A stretch of 64,000 bases of DNA. Source: Bog-159 sp049511415 (lineage in GTDB: Bacteria; Acidobacteriota; Terriglobia; Bryobacterales; Bryobacteraceae). Where the stretch lies: positions 1 through 64,000 of the forward strand of contig JBEKYC010000078.1 of assembly GCA_049511415.1 (NCBI GenBank), given 5' to 3'. Below are positions 51,717 to 60,183 of the stretch, one piece after another (position 1 is the first letter of the stretch; every line of letters starts with the position of its first letter). The notes under the pieces are model-generated. The model searched no databases. It saw only the letters and a list, made by a program, of their open reading frames with translations, and was not told the origin of the DNA. The position numbers were made by a program, and so were the translations under genes.

Positions 51717-52460
51717 TTAATATGTCGCCCGGCCGCCGCTGGCGTCGTAGCACTGCCCGGTGACGAACGAAGCGTCCGGACTCGCCAGGAAATGCACCAC
51801 CGCGGCGATTTCCTCCGGCGTGCCCGTGCGGCGCATGGGGATGCGCGCGGTCATGTAATCCACCTGCGCTTGCGTCAACTGCTCCAGGATCTTGGTGCGC
51901 ACTACAGCCGGGGCTACGGCGTTGATCGAGATCCCTTCGGTGGCCACTTCCTTGGCCGCCGATTTGGTGAATCCGATCACCGCCGCCTTGGTGGACGAGT
52001 AGCCGCACATATTGGGATTGCCTTCCTTGCCGGCGATGGATGCGATATTCACGATGCGGCCGTAGCGGCGCGTGCGCATGTGCGGCAGCACGGCGCGGCA
52101 GCAGTAAAACGCGCCGGTCATGTTCACGGCGATGATCTGCTGCCATTCCTCGTCGGTGACTTCCCATACCGGCGCGGTGCGGCCCGCGATGCCGGCGTTA
52201 TTCACCAGAATGTCGATGCGGCCGGTGCGCGAAAGCACCTCGGCCACGGCCGCATTCACGGAATCCGATTGGGTGATGTCGATCGGCACAGCGAAGGCCT
52301 CGCCGCCGATGGATTGCGCCACTTCCGCGGCGCTCTCGAAGTTCAGGTCGGCCACCGCCAGGGTAGCCCCGGCGCGCGCCAGGCGGCGCGCTATCGCCTC
52401 GCCGATGCCGGCGGCCGCGCCCGTAACAATGGCCGTCTGGCCCGTCAACTCGAATGGCAT
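51717..52460 (-). CDS. SDR-family oxidoreductase, FabG-like
   Basis: The 247-residue classical short-chain dehydrogenase has the cofactor motif TGAAAGIGEAIA near residue 12, NNAG in ILVNNAGIAG and the catalytic Ser/Tyr/Lys set (SIAGKEGN, YSSTKAAVIG). The C-terminal part is typical of 3-oxoacyl-ACP reductases (SPDASFVTGQCYDASGGRATY). Sequence does not single out FabG among related SDRs. Confidence 0.92.
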   Translation of the reverse strand: MPFELTGQTAIVTGAAAGIGEAIARRLARAGATLAVADLNFESAAEVAQSIGGEAFAVPIDITQSDSVNAAVAEVLSRTGRIDILVNNAGIAGRTAPVWEVTDEEWQQIIAVNMTGAFYCCRAVLPHMRTRRYGRIVNIASIAGKEGNPNMCGYSSTKAAVIGFTKSAAKEVATEGISINAVAPAVVRTKILEQLTQAQVDYMTARIPMRRTGTPEEIAAVVHFLASPDASFVTGQCYDASGGRATY

Positions 52461-52555
52461 TTACTCTTCTTTTATCACCTGTACACCCGGCCCGCGGGAA
52501 TAACGAACCTCCTGGCCTCTCGCCCGGTAACAGCCTGGCCTCGTGACCGATGGGA

Positions 52556-53932
52556 TCAACGCACGACGAAGGCGACATTACTCGACAGCACGCCGCTGGG
52601 CGTAGTCACCTGAACCTCGCCGGTAGTGGCGCCGGCCGGAATGGTCGTTGTGATCGCACCGCCGGATGCGTTGACCGTGAAGGTGGCCGGCGTGCCATTG
52701 AAAGCGACGCTGGTTGCCTCGGTCAGGTTGCTGCCCAGAATCCTGACTGTGTCTCCCACGCTGCCCGAGGCCGGCAGGGCGCTAACGAATGGCGAACGGC
52801 CAATTGAAAGGCGGAATACCGTCCCTGCGCGGTGTGGTCCGCCCGATACGGTTGTTCCGTATATATTGCCGTCGGTTGCCTGCAGGAGGGCGCCCTCAGG
52901 TCCGCTACCATCCGTGCCCTGAAAGTGATGAACAGTGGTAAATCTCCCATCAGGAGCTATGCGGAAGATAGTGCCGCAGCCGTCGCTGCATGGGCCTGTC
53001 CCGCCGTAGGAGGTAGTGCCGTATAAGTTGCCATCGGTAGCTTGAATTAATGCGCCGACTGGACTCGATCCATCTGCGCCTCCGGTGAAGGCGTGCAGGG
53101 TAATCAGGTTACCGGCAGGCGTAAAGCGGAACACCGTACCGTTGCCTGTCCAATATCCGGAGGTGGTGCCGTAGAAGTTGCCGTCACTGGCTTCGACCAG
53201 TGCGGCGAAAGGACTGTCCCCATCGGCGCCGCCAGTAAAGCGATATAGAGTCGTGAAAGCGTTGTTTGGGGCAAGTTTGAATATCGTTCCGTTGGCACTG
53301 CTGAAACCACCCACGCCCTGGGTGGTTCCATAAAAGTTCCCATCCCTTGCCTGGATCGGGCCGTTGGGGTTCTCGCCATCCGATCCGTTGAACGAGTGCA
53401 GCACCGTTACGACGCCGGCCGGCGTCGCGCGGTACAACGTGCCGTAATCGATGTCGGTGAAGCCGGCGTTGGCGCCGTATAGGTCGCCGTTGGCTGCCTG
53501 GATCAGCGGCGCTTGGGGAAATTCGCCTTCGGCGAGTTGAAACTGATGCAGCTTGGTAAACTCACCCCGCTCCGTTATGGCGAACAGGGTGCCATAACCG
53601 GGCGTAGCCCCGCCCCTCGTGGTGGTGCCGTACATTGCGCCGTTGGTGGCCAATAGCAGGCCCGCCTCCGGATTCGAGCCAACCGCCCAGACGAAGGCGT
53701 ACAGCGAGGTTAGTTGACCGTCCGGGGTCAGGCGGAATATGGTGCCATCGTAGTTGGCGTCGACCCCGTTCCAGTACGTTGTACCGTAGAGGTTGCCGTC
53801 CAGTCCCTGAATCAGCCCGCCATACGGACCGGCGCCATCGGACTCGTAGAAGCTGAAGACCGTTGTAAGCGTCTGCGCGAACAACCCGGCCGTCGCAAGG
53901 ATCGCCAGGATGCATCCGGAGAGAAGTCGCAT
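52556..53932 (-). CDS. Secreted GloVer-repeat protein with C-terminal IPT/TIG domain
   Basis: The ATG at 53932 gives 458 residues with a signal peptide (MRLLSGCILAILATAGLFA). About nine repeats of the choice-anchor GloVer type follow, each with a DGNLYGTT core (GLDGNLYGTTYWNG, DGNFYGTTQGVGG, DGNIYGTTVSGG). The last 80 residues form an IPT/TIG immunoglobulin-like domain (VSALPASGSVGDTVRILGSNLTEATSVAFNG). It is probably displayed or secreted. The upstream open frame is not part of the gene. Confidence 0.9.
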   Translation of the reverse strand: MRLLSGCILAILATAGLFAQTLTTVFSFYESDGAGPYGGLIQGLDGNLYGTTYWNGVDANYDGTIFRLTPDGQLTSLYAFVWAVGSNPEAGLLLATNGAMYGTTTRGGATPGYGTLFAITERGEFTKLHQFQLAEGEFPQAPLIQAANGDLYGANAGFTDIDYGTLYRATPAGVVTVLHSFNGSDGENPNGPIQARDGNFYGTTQGVGGFSSANGTIFKLAPNNAFTTLYRFTGGADGDSPFAALVEASDGNFYGTTSGYWTGNGTVFRFTPAGNLITLHAFTGGADGSSPVGALIQATDGNLYGTTSYGGTGPCSDGCGTIFRIAPDGRFTTVHHFQGTDGSGPEGALLQATDGNIYGTTVSGGPHRAGTVFRLSIGRSPFVSALPASGSVGDTVRILGSNLTEATSVAFNGTPATFTVNASGGAITTTIPAGATTGEVQVTTPSGVLSSNVAFVVR

Positions 53933-54200
53933 GGGACCAATTATATATAGAATTGACCGTGACAGAAGTGACCTAAAGGACCATTCTGCCACGGAACCAG
54001 TTGACCTCTGGGTTACTAAATTCCATAAGACATTGGATACAAATATTGCGGTTGCCGGGGCCCAAGCTTGCAGGTGCGTGAAGGTGTCGAACGGCAGGGC
54101 AGTCGCGGCCGCCGCGGACTCCAACCGCTATCACTTCCATGATTCAAGCTCCTCAAAACTGCGCCGCGAACGGCAGCGGAAGGCCTGAGACAATTAGTAG
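53933..54200. other. Intergenic region holding an rpsR-tail copy
   Basis: This 270-base gap between the GloVer gene and the vapB-like gene has no supported coding sequence. It contains the 23-bp duplicate of the rpsR 3' end (54155-54177). A promoter-like TTGACC lies near 53950. Confidence 0.45.
54155..54177. repeat. 23-bp direct copy of the rpsR 3' end
   Basis: The 23 bases are identical to 55329-55351, which encode the last seven codons of rpsR (LPFAAQF). The two copies are in the same orientation, 1.17 kb apart, and enclose the decayed vapBC genes and rplI. Confidence 0.85.
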
Positions 54201-54428
54201 GTGACCTTCCAAATCCCAGATGAATTGGCGCGTGCCCTGATCGGAATTGCAGCGGCCCAGAAGAAATGCGTGGAACAACTGGCCGTGGATCGCCTGCAGT
54301 CGCTGGTCGAGAAGCCGACTTCACCCCAAGCCGTATTGCGAGTGCTTCGAGCGCTGCGGGTCCGAGACGAGGGTCCGCTCGACGAGCCAAGACGTGACAT
54401 ACTTACTGGACACAAACGCAATCAGTGA
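54201..54428 (+). CDS. VapB-like antitoxin
   Basis: The 75-residue product starts with a GTG and begins with a strand-like stretch (MTFQIPDELARALIGIAAAQ), resembling small antitoxin N-termini of the VapB/RHH class. A helical middle (VEQLAVDRLQSLVEK) and an acidic/basic C-terminal tail follow. It overlaps the start of the PIN-domain toxin gene by 35 bases, the usual arrangement. The toxin is broken, so this is an orphan antitoxin. Confidence 0.7.
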   Translation: MTFQIPDELARALIGIAAAQKKCVEQLAVDRLQSLVEKPTSPQAVLRVLRALRVRDEGPLDEPRRDILTGHKRNQ

Positions 54429-54723
54429 TTTGATGCGGGCAGGTCCGCGTATCGATAGCTGGATGGCGCGGTGGGACGAGACCGACCGGATTGTCACCCG
54501 CGTGATAGTGCGAGGCGAAATCCTGTACGGCATCTCGACGATTCCGGAGCTGGCGAGCAATTTCTAAGCGGCTGTTAAGATTGAACGCCAGAGGCAAGGT
54601 CTTCCTTTGGCGAGAACGACCTTTGGGTTGCAGCGACGGCGCTTGCATTGGGCGCGACATTGGTTAGCCGCGACGCCGATTTTGGAGGCATCGCCGGTTT
54701 AACAGTGGTAACGCCTGCCTAAG
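54394..54723 (+). pseudogene. Decayed VapC-like PIN-domain toxin
   Basis: A GTG at 54394 begins VTYLLDTNAISDLMRAG, the PIN N-terminus with its first catalytic Asp. The frame goes on through IVTRVIVRGEILYGI and then stops at 54565. IERQRQGLPL follows in the same frame. The conserved C-terminus (ENDLWVAATALALGA, SRDADFGGIAGL) then lies in another frame up to the stop at 54723. So the gene has a stop, a likely internal deletion and a one-base shift near 54609. It would not make an active RNase. Confidence 0.75.
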
Positions 54724-54727
54724 CTGA

Positions 54728-54751
54728 GCGACGCGTGACAAACCGCGTCGC
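54728..54751. terminator. Hairpin after rplI operon
   Basis: GCGACGCG and CGCGTCGC form a perfect 8-bp stem with an 8-base loop, 18 bases past the rplI stop. No T-tract was seen. It probably ends the ribosomal-protein transcript or the decayed toxin gene. Confidence 0.5.
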
Positions 54752-54769
54752 CCAGACCAAGGAATAATC

Positions 54770-55216
54770 CTATTCTTCTTTGACTACCTTTAGGGTGACT
54801 TCCGCGGTCACATCCCTATGCAGCTTCACCGGCACCTTGAATTCCCCAAGCTGCTTGATGGGTTCCTCAAGCTGCACCTTGCGGCGATCCACGGTGTAGT
54901 TCTGCTGAGCCAGCGCGTCCACCACATCCTTGGCGGTGACCGATCCGAATAGCTGATCGTTTTCGCCGGCTTTCTGAGCGATGGTTACAGTCACTCCACC
55001 CAGCAGCTTGGCCAGATCTTCGGCTTCGCCCTTCTGCTTGGCTTCACGGCGCAGGTGCGCCTGGCGCTCCTGCTCCACGATCTTGCGGTTGGAATCCGTG
55101 GCGGCCACCGCGAGGCGTTTGGGCAACAGGAAATTGCGGGCGTAGCCGTCGGCCACCTTGACTACCTGGCCACGGCTGCCCAACCGTTCGACATCTTCAC
55201 GCAGTATGACTTCCAT
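54770..55216 (-). CDS. rplI: Large ribosomal subunit protein bL9
   Basis: The ATG at 55216 follows AAGGAGAC. The 148-residue product begins MEVILREDVERLGSRGQVVKVADGYARNFLLPKRLA, the bL9 signature. The central helix (EQERQAHLRREAKQKGEAEDLAKLL) joins the C-terminal domain (ENDQLFGSVTAKDVVDALA). Length is normal. Last gene of rpsF-rpsR-rplI. Confidence 0.97.
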   Translation of the reverse strand: MEVILREDVERLGSRGQVVKVADGYARNFLLPKRLAVAATDSNRKIVEQERQAHLRREAKQKGEAEDLAKLLGGVTVTIAQKAGENDQLFGSVTAKDVVDALAQQNYTVDRRKVQLEEPIKQLGEFKVPVKLHRDVTAEVTLKVVKEE

Positions 55217-55326
55217 ATTTCGAGTCTCCTTATTCAACCCTCGCAAGACGGGGCGCCCCGCGCCGCCCGAATCTTACGAGGTGCACCTTCTAATGGCGGC
55301 GCGGGATACGCGCCCCTTTGCTCCAC

Positions 55327-55626
55327 CTAAAACTGCGCCGCGAACGGCAGCAGGGCAATGTTGCGCGCCTTCTTGATGGCGTCCGTCAGCCGCCGCTGGT
55401 GCGGGGCGCAGACGCCGGAAATGCGGCGCGGGACGATCTTGCCGCGCTCCGCCACGAAGGCGTGCAGCAGCTTCACATCCTTATAATTGATGTCGTCGAT
55501 CTTCTCGACGCAGAACCGGCACACCTTCTTGCGCCGGAAATATTGCTTCTTTTGCGTGGCGACAGCTTTGTCGCCGCCCGTGGGCCGCTGGCCGGCGCTG
55601 CCTGGTTTTCCTTTGAATTCTGGCAT
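55327..55626 (-). CDS. rpsR: Small ribosomal subunit protein bS18
   Basis: The 99-residue product has an extended N-terminus (MPEFKGKPGSAGQRPTGGDK) and the bS18 core (RRKKVCRFCVEKIDDINYKDVKLLHAFVAERGKIVPRRISGVCAPHQRRL), including the RNA-binding basic residues. It lies directly between rpsF and rplI. The final seven codons are duplicated at 54155-54177. Confidence 0.97.
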   Translation of the reverse strand: MPEFKGKPGSAGQRPTGGDKAVATQKKQYFRRKKVCRFCVEKIDDINYKDVKLLHAFVAERGKIVPRRISGVCAPHQRRLTDAIKKARNIALLPFAAQF

Positions 55627-55635
55627 GCGATCTCC

Positions 55636-56079
55636 TTAAGCCTCCTTCGGCAGGCCGGGCATGGCCGGCGCAGGGGCGGTTTCGCCCATCATCTGTTGCG
55701 CCACCGACGGCGCGGGAGCGGGCGGCGCGGCGCTGGCTTTGCGGTGCGCGCGCTTGTCGCGTTCCTTCTTGCGCTTCTCCAGACGCTTCAGCGTCTCGTC
55801 GATGCGCACGGTCAGAAACTTGATCACCAGGTCCGAAACGCGCAGGCGGCGTTCGAACTCTTTCACGGTTTCCGGTCCGGCGCTGAACTGGAACAGCACG
55901 TAGGCGCCTTCGCGGTACCGGTCCACTTTGTAGGCCAGCTTGCGCTTGCCCCACTTTTCCACTTTGTCCACCGTGCCGCCGGCATTCGAGATGCTCGTCT
56001 TCATCTGCTCGATGAAGGCGTCCACCTCTTCGTCCGGAGCGTCCGGTTTCGCTATGAACAGCTCTTCGTAGATTCTCAT
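55636..56079 (-). CDS. rpsF: Small ribosomal subunit protein bS6
   Basis: The 147-residue product starts MRIYEELFIAKPDAPDEEVDAFIEQ and has the S6 core (KVEKWGKRKLAYKVDRYREGAYVLFQF). A C-terminal extension of about 45 residues is rich in Lys, Ala and Pro (RKKERDKRAHRKASAAPPAPAPS). It overlaps the pth stop by four bases. Confidence 0.97.
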   Translation of the reverse strand: MRIYEELFIAKPDAPDEEVDAFIEQMKTSISNAGGTVDKVEKWGKRKLAYKVDRYREGAYVLFQFSAGPETVKEFERRLRVSDLVIKFLTVRIDETLKRLEKRKKERDKRAHRKASAAPPAPAPSVAQQMMGETAPAPAMPGLPKEA

Positions 56080-56663
56080 GCTTCCTCGTTTGAACCTTGG
56101 GCGCGACGATTGAATTTCGTCATGGCCTTTTCGACGCCCTCGGCAATTATCGAAACAACCGCGTCGGCCCCATCGGCCACCAGTTGCTCCAATTCCTTGG
56201 CAAGCGAGCGCTTCACCGGCGACAGCAAATAGTCCTTCCCGCTTGCCAGCGGACGGCCGGGATGTACTCCCAGGCGCACCCGCACAAATTCTTCAGTGCC
56301 CAGGCCGCGGATGGTGGATTCGACTCCATTGTGGCCGGCGGACGAACCGCGCGGCTTGATCCGCAAACTGGTCCACGGCAGGGCCAATTCATCGTAGACC
56401 AGAATCAGGTCCGCCACCGTGAGCGAATGTTTCTCCATCAGCGGCTTTAGCGACGTGCCGCTCAGATTCATAAATGTCTGGGGCTTGGCCAGCATCGCAT
56501 CACGGCCGGCAATCTGCCCCACTCCAATCAACGCCTGGGAATCCGGCCGGGTGACCCGTATACCGCACATCTCGGCCAGGCGGTCCACCACCATGAAACC
56601 GAGATTGTGCGGGGTGGCGGCATACTCCGCGCCAGGATTGCCCAGACCGGCCACCAGGAACAT
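56076..56663 (-). CDS. pth: Peptidyl-tRNA hydrolase
   Basis: The 195-residue enzyme recycles peptidyl-tRNA. It has the N-terminal GLGNPGAEYAATPHNLGFMVVDRLAE with the catalytic His in HNLGF. KPQTFMNLSG, VYDELALPWTSLRIKPRGSSAGHNG and the following conserved residues are all present. It sits between rplY and rpsF, a very common order. Confidence 0.97.
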   Translation of the reverse strand: MFLVAGLGNPGAEYAATPHNLGFMVVDRLAEMCGIRVTRPDSQALIGVGQIAGRDAMLAKPQTFMNLSGTSLKPLMEKHSLTVADLILVYDELALPWTSLRIKPRGSSAGHNGVESTIRGLGTEEFVRVRLGVHPGRPLASGKDYLLSPVKRSLAKELEQLVADGADAVVSIIAEGVEKAMTKFNRRAQGSNEEA

Positions 56664-56669
56664 GTGGCG

Positions 56670-57368
56670 CTACTTCTTCTTGGGCTTGGCCTCTTCGGCG
56701 GCTTCTTCCTTCTTGCCCTTCTTGATGACTTCGGGTTCGGCGGCGGACGGCGTAGCGGCGGCCTCGGCGGTGGGCGCGGCCTCGGCGACCGGCTTCACTT
56801 CCTCGGCGCGCATGGCGACGATGTGCGCGACCACGGTTTCGGGCGAGCCCAGCAGCTTCATGGAGCCGGTCATGGGCAGGTCGCTGAAGCGCTTGCTCTG
56901 GCCCATCAGCAGCTCCGACACGTCCAGCGTGAAGTTCTCCGGGATCTCGTCCGGCAAACACTCGATCTCGGCGGCGCGCGTGATGATTTCGAGCAGCCCG
57001 CCCTGCGTCTTGACGCCCTTGGGCTCGCCCTGCGTGGTCACCGGAATGGAGACGCGTAGGCGCTTGGTCAGGTCGATGCGCTTCAGGTCCGCGTGCAGCA
57101 GCGTGCCGCGGATGGGATCGTTCTGGTGATCCACCACCATCACGGGCGTATTTTCGCGCCCCTCGATATCCAGGTTGAAGATGGTGTTATAGCCGCTGGG
57201 CGAGTGTACGATCTGGATGATCGCCTTCGGGCTGATGCTCACCGGAACGGGGTCTTTGTAAGCGCCATAAACCACCGCGGGAATCAATCCCTGGCGGCGC
57301 GTACGGCGCGATTCATTCTTGCCGCGCGTTTCACGTGGTTGCGCGGCAACGGTTATGTCTTTTCGCAC
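56670..57368 (-). CDS. rplY: Large ribosomal subunit protein bL25, long (Ctc/TL5) form
   Basis: The 232-residue product begins ITVAAQPRETRGKNESRRTRRQGLIPAVVYG, the 5S-rRNA-binding L25 domain. The C-terminal TL5/Ctc domain (RLRVSIPVTTQGEPKGVKTQGGLLEI, ADEIPENFTLDVSELL) and a Lys/Glu-rich tail follow. It lies immediately before pth. Confidence 0.95.
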   Translation of the reverse strand: MRKDITVAAQPRETRGKNESRRTRRQGLIPAVVYGAYKDPVPVSISPKAIIQIVHSPSGYNTIFNLDIEGRENTPVMVVDHQNDPIRGTLLHADLKRIDLTKRLRVSIPVTTQGEPKGVKTQGGLLEIITRAAEIECLPDEIPENFTLDVSELLMGQSKRFSDLPMTGSMKLLGSPETVVAHIVAMRAEEVKPVAEAAPTAEAAATPSAAEPEVIKKGKKEEAAEEAKPKKK

Positions 57369-57444
57369 TGCCGATCTCCTTCAAAGGGGGCGCAAGTCCG
57401 ATCGCGGCCGAAACCGCTAACGTGGGTTGCGTTGCCCCCGATCG

Positions 57445-58419
57445 CTATACAAACAAAATGCTCACCGAAGTCTCTTCGTGTATCGATTGAATCGCCCGCG
57501 CCAGTAAAGGCGCCACCGACAGAGACTTGATCTTGGTCGAATGATGGATAGCCTCATCCGTCAAGGGAATCGAATTCGTAAATACCACTTCGTGCAACGG
57601 CGATTCCTCGATACGCTTCACCGCCGGCCCGGAAAGAACCGCATGCGTGGCGCAGGCGCTCACGCTTTTGGCCCCCTGCCGCAGCAGGGCCTCCGCGCCT
57701 TTCACCAGCGTCCCGGCCGTATCGATCAGATCGTCCACCATCAAACAATTCCTGCCATCCACGTCGCCCACCACATTCATCACTTCCGCCACGTTGGGCT
57801 TCTCGCGGCGCTTGTCGATGATCGCCAGCGGCGCGACCATCCGTTTGGCGAACGCCCGCGCGCGCTCCACGCCGCCCGGATCGGGTGAAACCACGGTCAA
57901 ATCCGGGATCTCCTGCGGCTGGAAATATTCGATCATCACCGGCGCCGAAAACAGATGGTCCACCGGCACATCGAAAAAGCCCTGAATCTGTGCGGCGTGC
58001 AGATCCATCGCCATAATGCGGTTGGCGCCCGCGCGCTCCAGCAGCGACGCGATCAGCTTCGCCGATATGGGAACCCGCGGTTTATCCTTTCGATCCTGCC
58101 GCGCGTACCCATAATAGGGTAACACTGCCGTGATGCGGTCCGCTGAGGCGCGCTTGGCGGCGTCGATCATCAGGAACAGCTCCATCAGGTTGTGATCCAC
58201 CGGGCGGCAGGTCGGCTGGATCAGAAAAACGTCCGCGCCGCGCACGTTCTCCTGGAACTGCAGGTACACCTCGCCGTCCAAAAAGGTCTCGAGCATCAGC
58301 TTGCCCAGTTCCATGCCCAGCGAGGCGCAGATCTCCTGCGCCAGACACGGATTGGCGGTTCCGGAGAAGATCTTCAGGCGGTCCGGTGTCAACGCCCGGT
58401 GCGGCTTAGCGGCGGCCAT
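57445..58419 (-). CDS. prs: Ribose-phosphate pyrophosphokinase
   Basis: The ATG at 58419 gives 324 residues. It makes PRPP from ribose 5-phosphate and ATP. Motifs include LKIFSGTANPCLAQEI, RGADVFLIQPTCRPVDHNLMELFLMIDAAKRASA, LPYYGYARQDRKDKPR and the PRPP loop (NCLMVDDLIDTAGTLVKGAEAL). It overlaps the ispE gene end by 31 bases, so ispE and prs are cotranscribed. Confidence 0.97.
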   Translation of the reverse strand: MAAAKPHRALTPDRLKIFSGTANPCLAQEICASLGMELGKLMLETFLDGEVYLQFQENVRGADVFLIQPTCRPVDHNLMELFLMIDAAKRASADRITAVLPYYGYARQDRKDKPRVPISAKLIASLLERAGANRIMAMDLHAAQIQGFFDVPVDHLFSAPVMIEYFQPQEIPDLTVVSPDPGGVERARAFAKRMVAPLAIIDKRREKPNVAEVMNVVGDVDGRNCLMVDDLIDTAGTLVKGAEALLRQGAKSVSACATHAVLSGPAVKRIEESPLHEVVFTNSIPLTDEAIHHSTKIKSLSVAPLLARAIQSIHEETSVSILFV

Positions 58420-59324
58420 AGTTTGTCTTCGATATACGGCTGGAGCGTCCGCCACCAGAGATGGCGATAGCGCGTCCGGCTGACCAGCGAGATCGGAAAC
58501 ACATTTTCTTTACTGAGTGATTTTCGCGCGCGATGAATCTGTTCCTGAGTCCGAAACAAACCGAAGAGCGCCGAACCGCTGCCGGTCATCATCGCCGGAC
58601 GGGCGCCCAGTTTCACGAGCCGCTGTTTCAGCGCAGCCAATTGCGGGAACTGCTCGAAAACTACGGTTTCAAAATCGTTAACACCGGGATCCACCGCAAG
58701 TCCACTCCACACCTGCGACTGGAAACTAACTATTTTATTTTGTTGCGATTCGCTTGTCAATCGGGGGGTCAGGGCGCGATACGCGGCGGGGGTGGAGACG
58801 TGCACTCCCGGGGCGATCAACAATCCGCGCCGGGGCGGCGCATCGGGCAATGGATACAGCTCCGTGCCGCGGCCCAATGCGATCGCGGCGCCGCCCAGCA
58901 AGAAGAATGGCACGTCGCTGCCTAAATCGGCTGCCAGTGGCATCAGCGCGGCGAGTTCCAGGCGCCGTCCGGCCAGCGCCGGCAGGGCCAGCAGCACGGC
59001 CGCGGCATCGGACGATCCGCCGCCCAAGCCCGCGCCCATGGGGATGCGCTTGCGCAGCCGGAATTCCACGCGCGCGGTTATGCGCAGGGAGTCCAGCACG
59101 CGTGCCGCGGCCCGTGCAATCAGGTTGTCCGGAATGTCGGCGCCCGCGATCTGAATCACCGTGCGACGCGCGCGTGTGAATTCGACGTCGATGGTGTCGG
59201 CCAGGGAGATTGTCTGGAAGATCGTCCGGATCTCGTGAAAGCCATCCGGGCGCGGATGCAGCACGCGCAGATCCAGGTTGATTTTGGCGAACGCGCGCAG
59301 ACGTGCCCGGCGGCATTCGCTCAT
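58389..59324 (-). CDS. ispE: 4-diphosphocytidyl-2-C-methyl-D-erythritol kinase
   Basis: The 311-residue GHMP kinase acts in the MEP isoprenoid pathway. Features are the N-terminal AFAKINLDLRVLHPRPDGFHEI, the ATP loop PMGAGLGGGSSDAAAVLLAL and the C-terminal MMTGSGSALFGLF. It overlaps apt by four bases and prs by 31 bases. Confidence 0.96.
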   Translation of the reverse strand: MSECRRARLRAFAKINLDLRVLHPRPDGFHEIRTIFQTISLADTIDVEFTRARRTVIQIAGADIPDNLIARAAARVLDSLRITARVEFRLRKRIPMGAGLGGGSSDAAAVLLALPALAGRRLELAALMPLAADLGSDVPFFLLGGAAIALGRGTELYPLPDAPPRRGLLIAPGVHVSTPAAYRALTPRLTSESQQNKIVSFQSQVWSGLAVDPGVNDFETVVFEQFPQLAALKQRLVKLGARPAMMTGSGSALFGLFRTQEQIHRARKSLSKENVFPISLVSRTRYRHLWWRTLQPYIEDKLWPPLSRTGR

Positions 59325-59842
59325 TTGTCGTATTGGAGCAGCGAAAACACGTCGTAGCCCGGCAGCTTGGCGCGTCCATTCAGGAATGTCAGCTCGATGG
59401 CGAATCCCAGGCCCGCCACTTTACCGCCGGCCTGTTCGACCAGGCGCGCCACCGCGGCCGCCGTGCCGCCGGTGGCCAGCAGATCGTCCACGATCAACAC
59501 GCGGCTGCCGGCGGCGATGGCATCCTTGTGCATCTCCAGGCTGTCGGTGCCGTACTCCAGGTCGTAACTGACCTTGAGCGTCTCCCAGGGCAGCTTTTTG
59601 GGTTTGCGCACCGGCACGAACCCGGCCCCCAGCGCATAAGCCAGCGCCGGCGCGAAGATGAAACCGCGCGCCTCGATGCCCAGCACTACGTCCACCTGCG
59701 CATCGTGATAATGCAGGCACAGCGCGTCGATCACGCCGCGCAGTCCGGCTTTGTCTTTCAGCAGCGTGGTGATGTCGTAAAAAAGGATGCCCGGTTTGGG
59801 GAAGTCCGGCACCTCGCGGATCAATGACTTCAGGTTATCCAT
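59321..59842 (-). CDS. apt: Adenine phosphoribosyltransferase
   Basis: The 173-residue enzyme salvages adenine with PRPP. It begins LIREVPDFPKPGILFYDITTLLKD, has GIEARGFIFAPALAY and the PRPP-binding loop VLIVDDLLATGGTAAAVARL. It is one base away from the acylphosphatase gene stop (they meet at 59842) and is translationally coupled to ispE. Confidence 0.97.
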   Translation of the reverse strand: MDNLKSLIREVPDFPKPGILFYDITTLLKDKAGLRGVIDALCLHYHDAQVDVVLGIEARGFIFAPALAYALGAGFVPVRKPKKLPWETLKVSYDLEYGTDSLEMHKDAIAAGSRVLIVDDLLATGGTAAAVARLVEQAGGKVAGLGFAIELTFLNGRAKLPGYDVFSLLQYDK

Positions 59843-60126
59843 CAGACCTCAATTTGAAAATCGGAATACTGCTGCACGGCCGCTTCCATCTCCTCGACGC
59901 CGCGCACATCGGAAAAGCGCGGACCCTTGCGCAGCGCGGCGGCCAGATCGGAAAGCTGTTGCTGCGATCCGGCGGCGTAAACTTCCACGCGGCCATCGTC
60001 CAGGTTGCGCACATAGCCGGTGATGCCCAGCGCGCTCGCCACGCGCTGCGTGTAGTCGCGGAAGCCGACACCATGCACACGTCCGCGCACGAAGTACATT
60101 CTGGCGCTCTGCCCCTGGCGAGCCAT
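59842..60126 (-). CDS. Acylphosphatase
   Basis: The ATG at 60126 gives 94 residues. The catalytic Arg and Asn are in YFVRGRVHGVGFRDYTQRVA and GYVRNLDDGRVEVYAAG. The rest fits the small alpha/beta sandwich. It hydrolyses acylphosphates such as carbamoyl phosphate. It is the first gene of the apt-ispE-prs run. Confidence 0.95.
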   Translation of the reverse strand: MARQGQSARMYFVRGRVHGVGFRDYTQRVASALGITGYVRNLDDGRVEVYAAGSQQQLSDLAAALRKGPRFSDVRGVEEMEAAVQQYSDFQIEV

Positions 60127-60170
60127 GGAAAAACGAGGATAGCACGACCATCGGAGGGCGCCCCGCACGT

Positions 60171-60176
60171 TAGAAT
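60171..60176 (+). promoter_or_regulatory. -10-like TAGAAT just before small ORF
   Basis: TAGAAT ends seven bases before the ATG at 60184 and no Shine-Dalgarno sequence is present, so a leaderless transcript is likely. No clear -35 was defined. Confidence 0.45.
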
Positions 60177-60183
60177 ATCCATA

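Noticed and set aside
52556..54124. Longer 522-codon start for the GloVer protein
   Set aside because: The extra codons precede a clear signal peptide at ATG 53932 and look non-coding.
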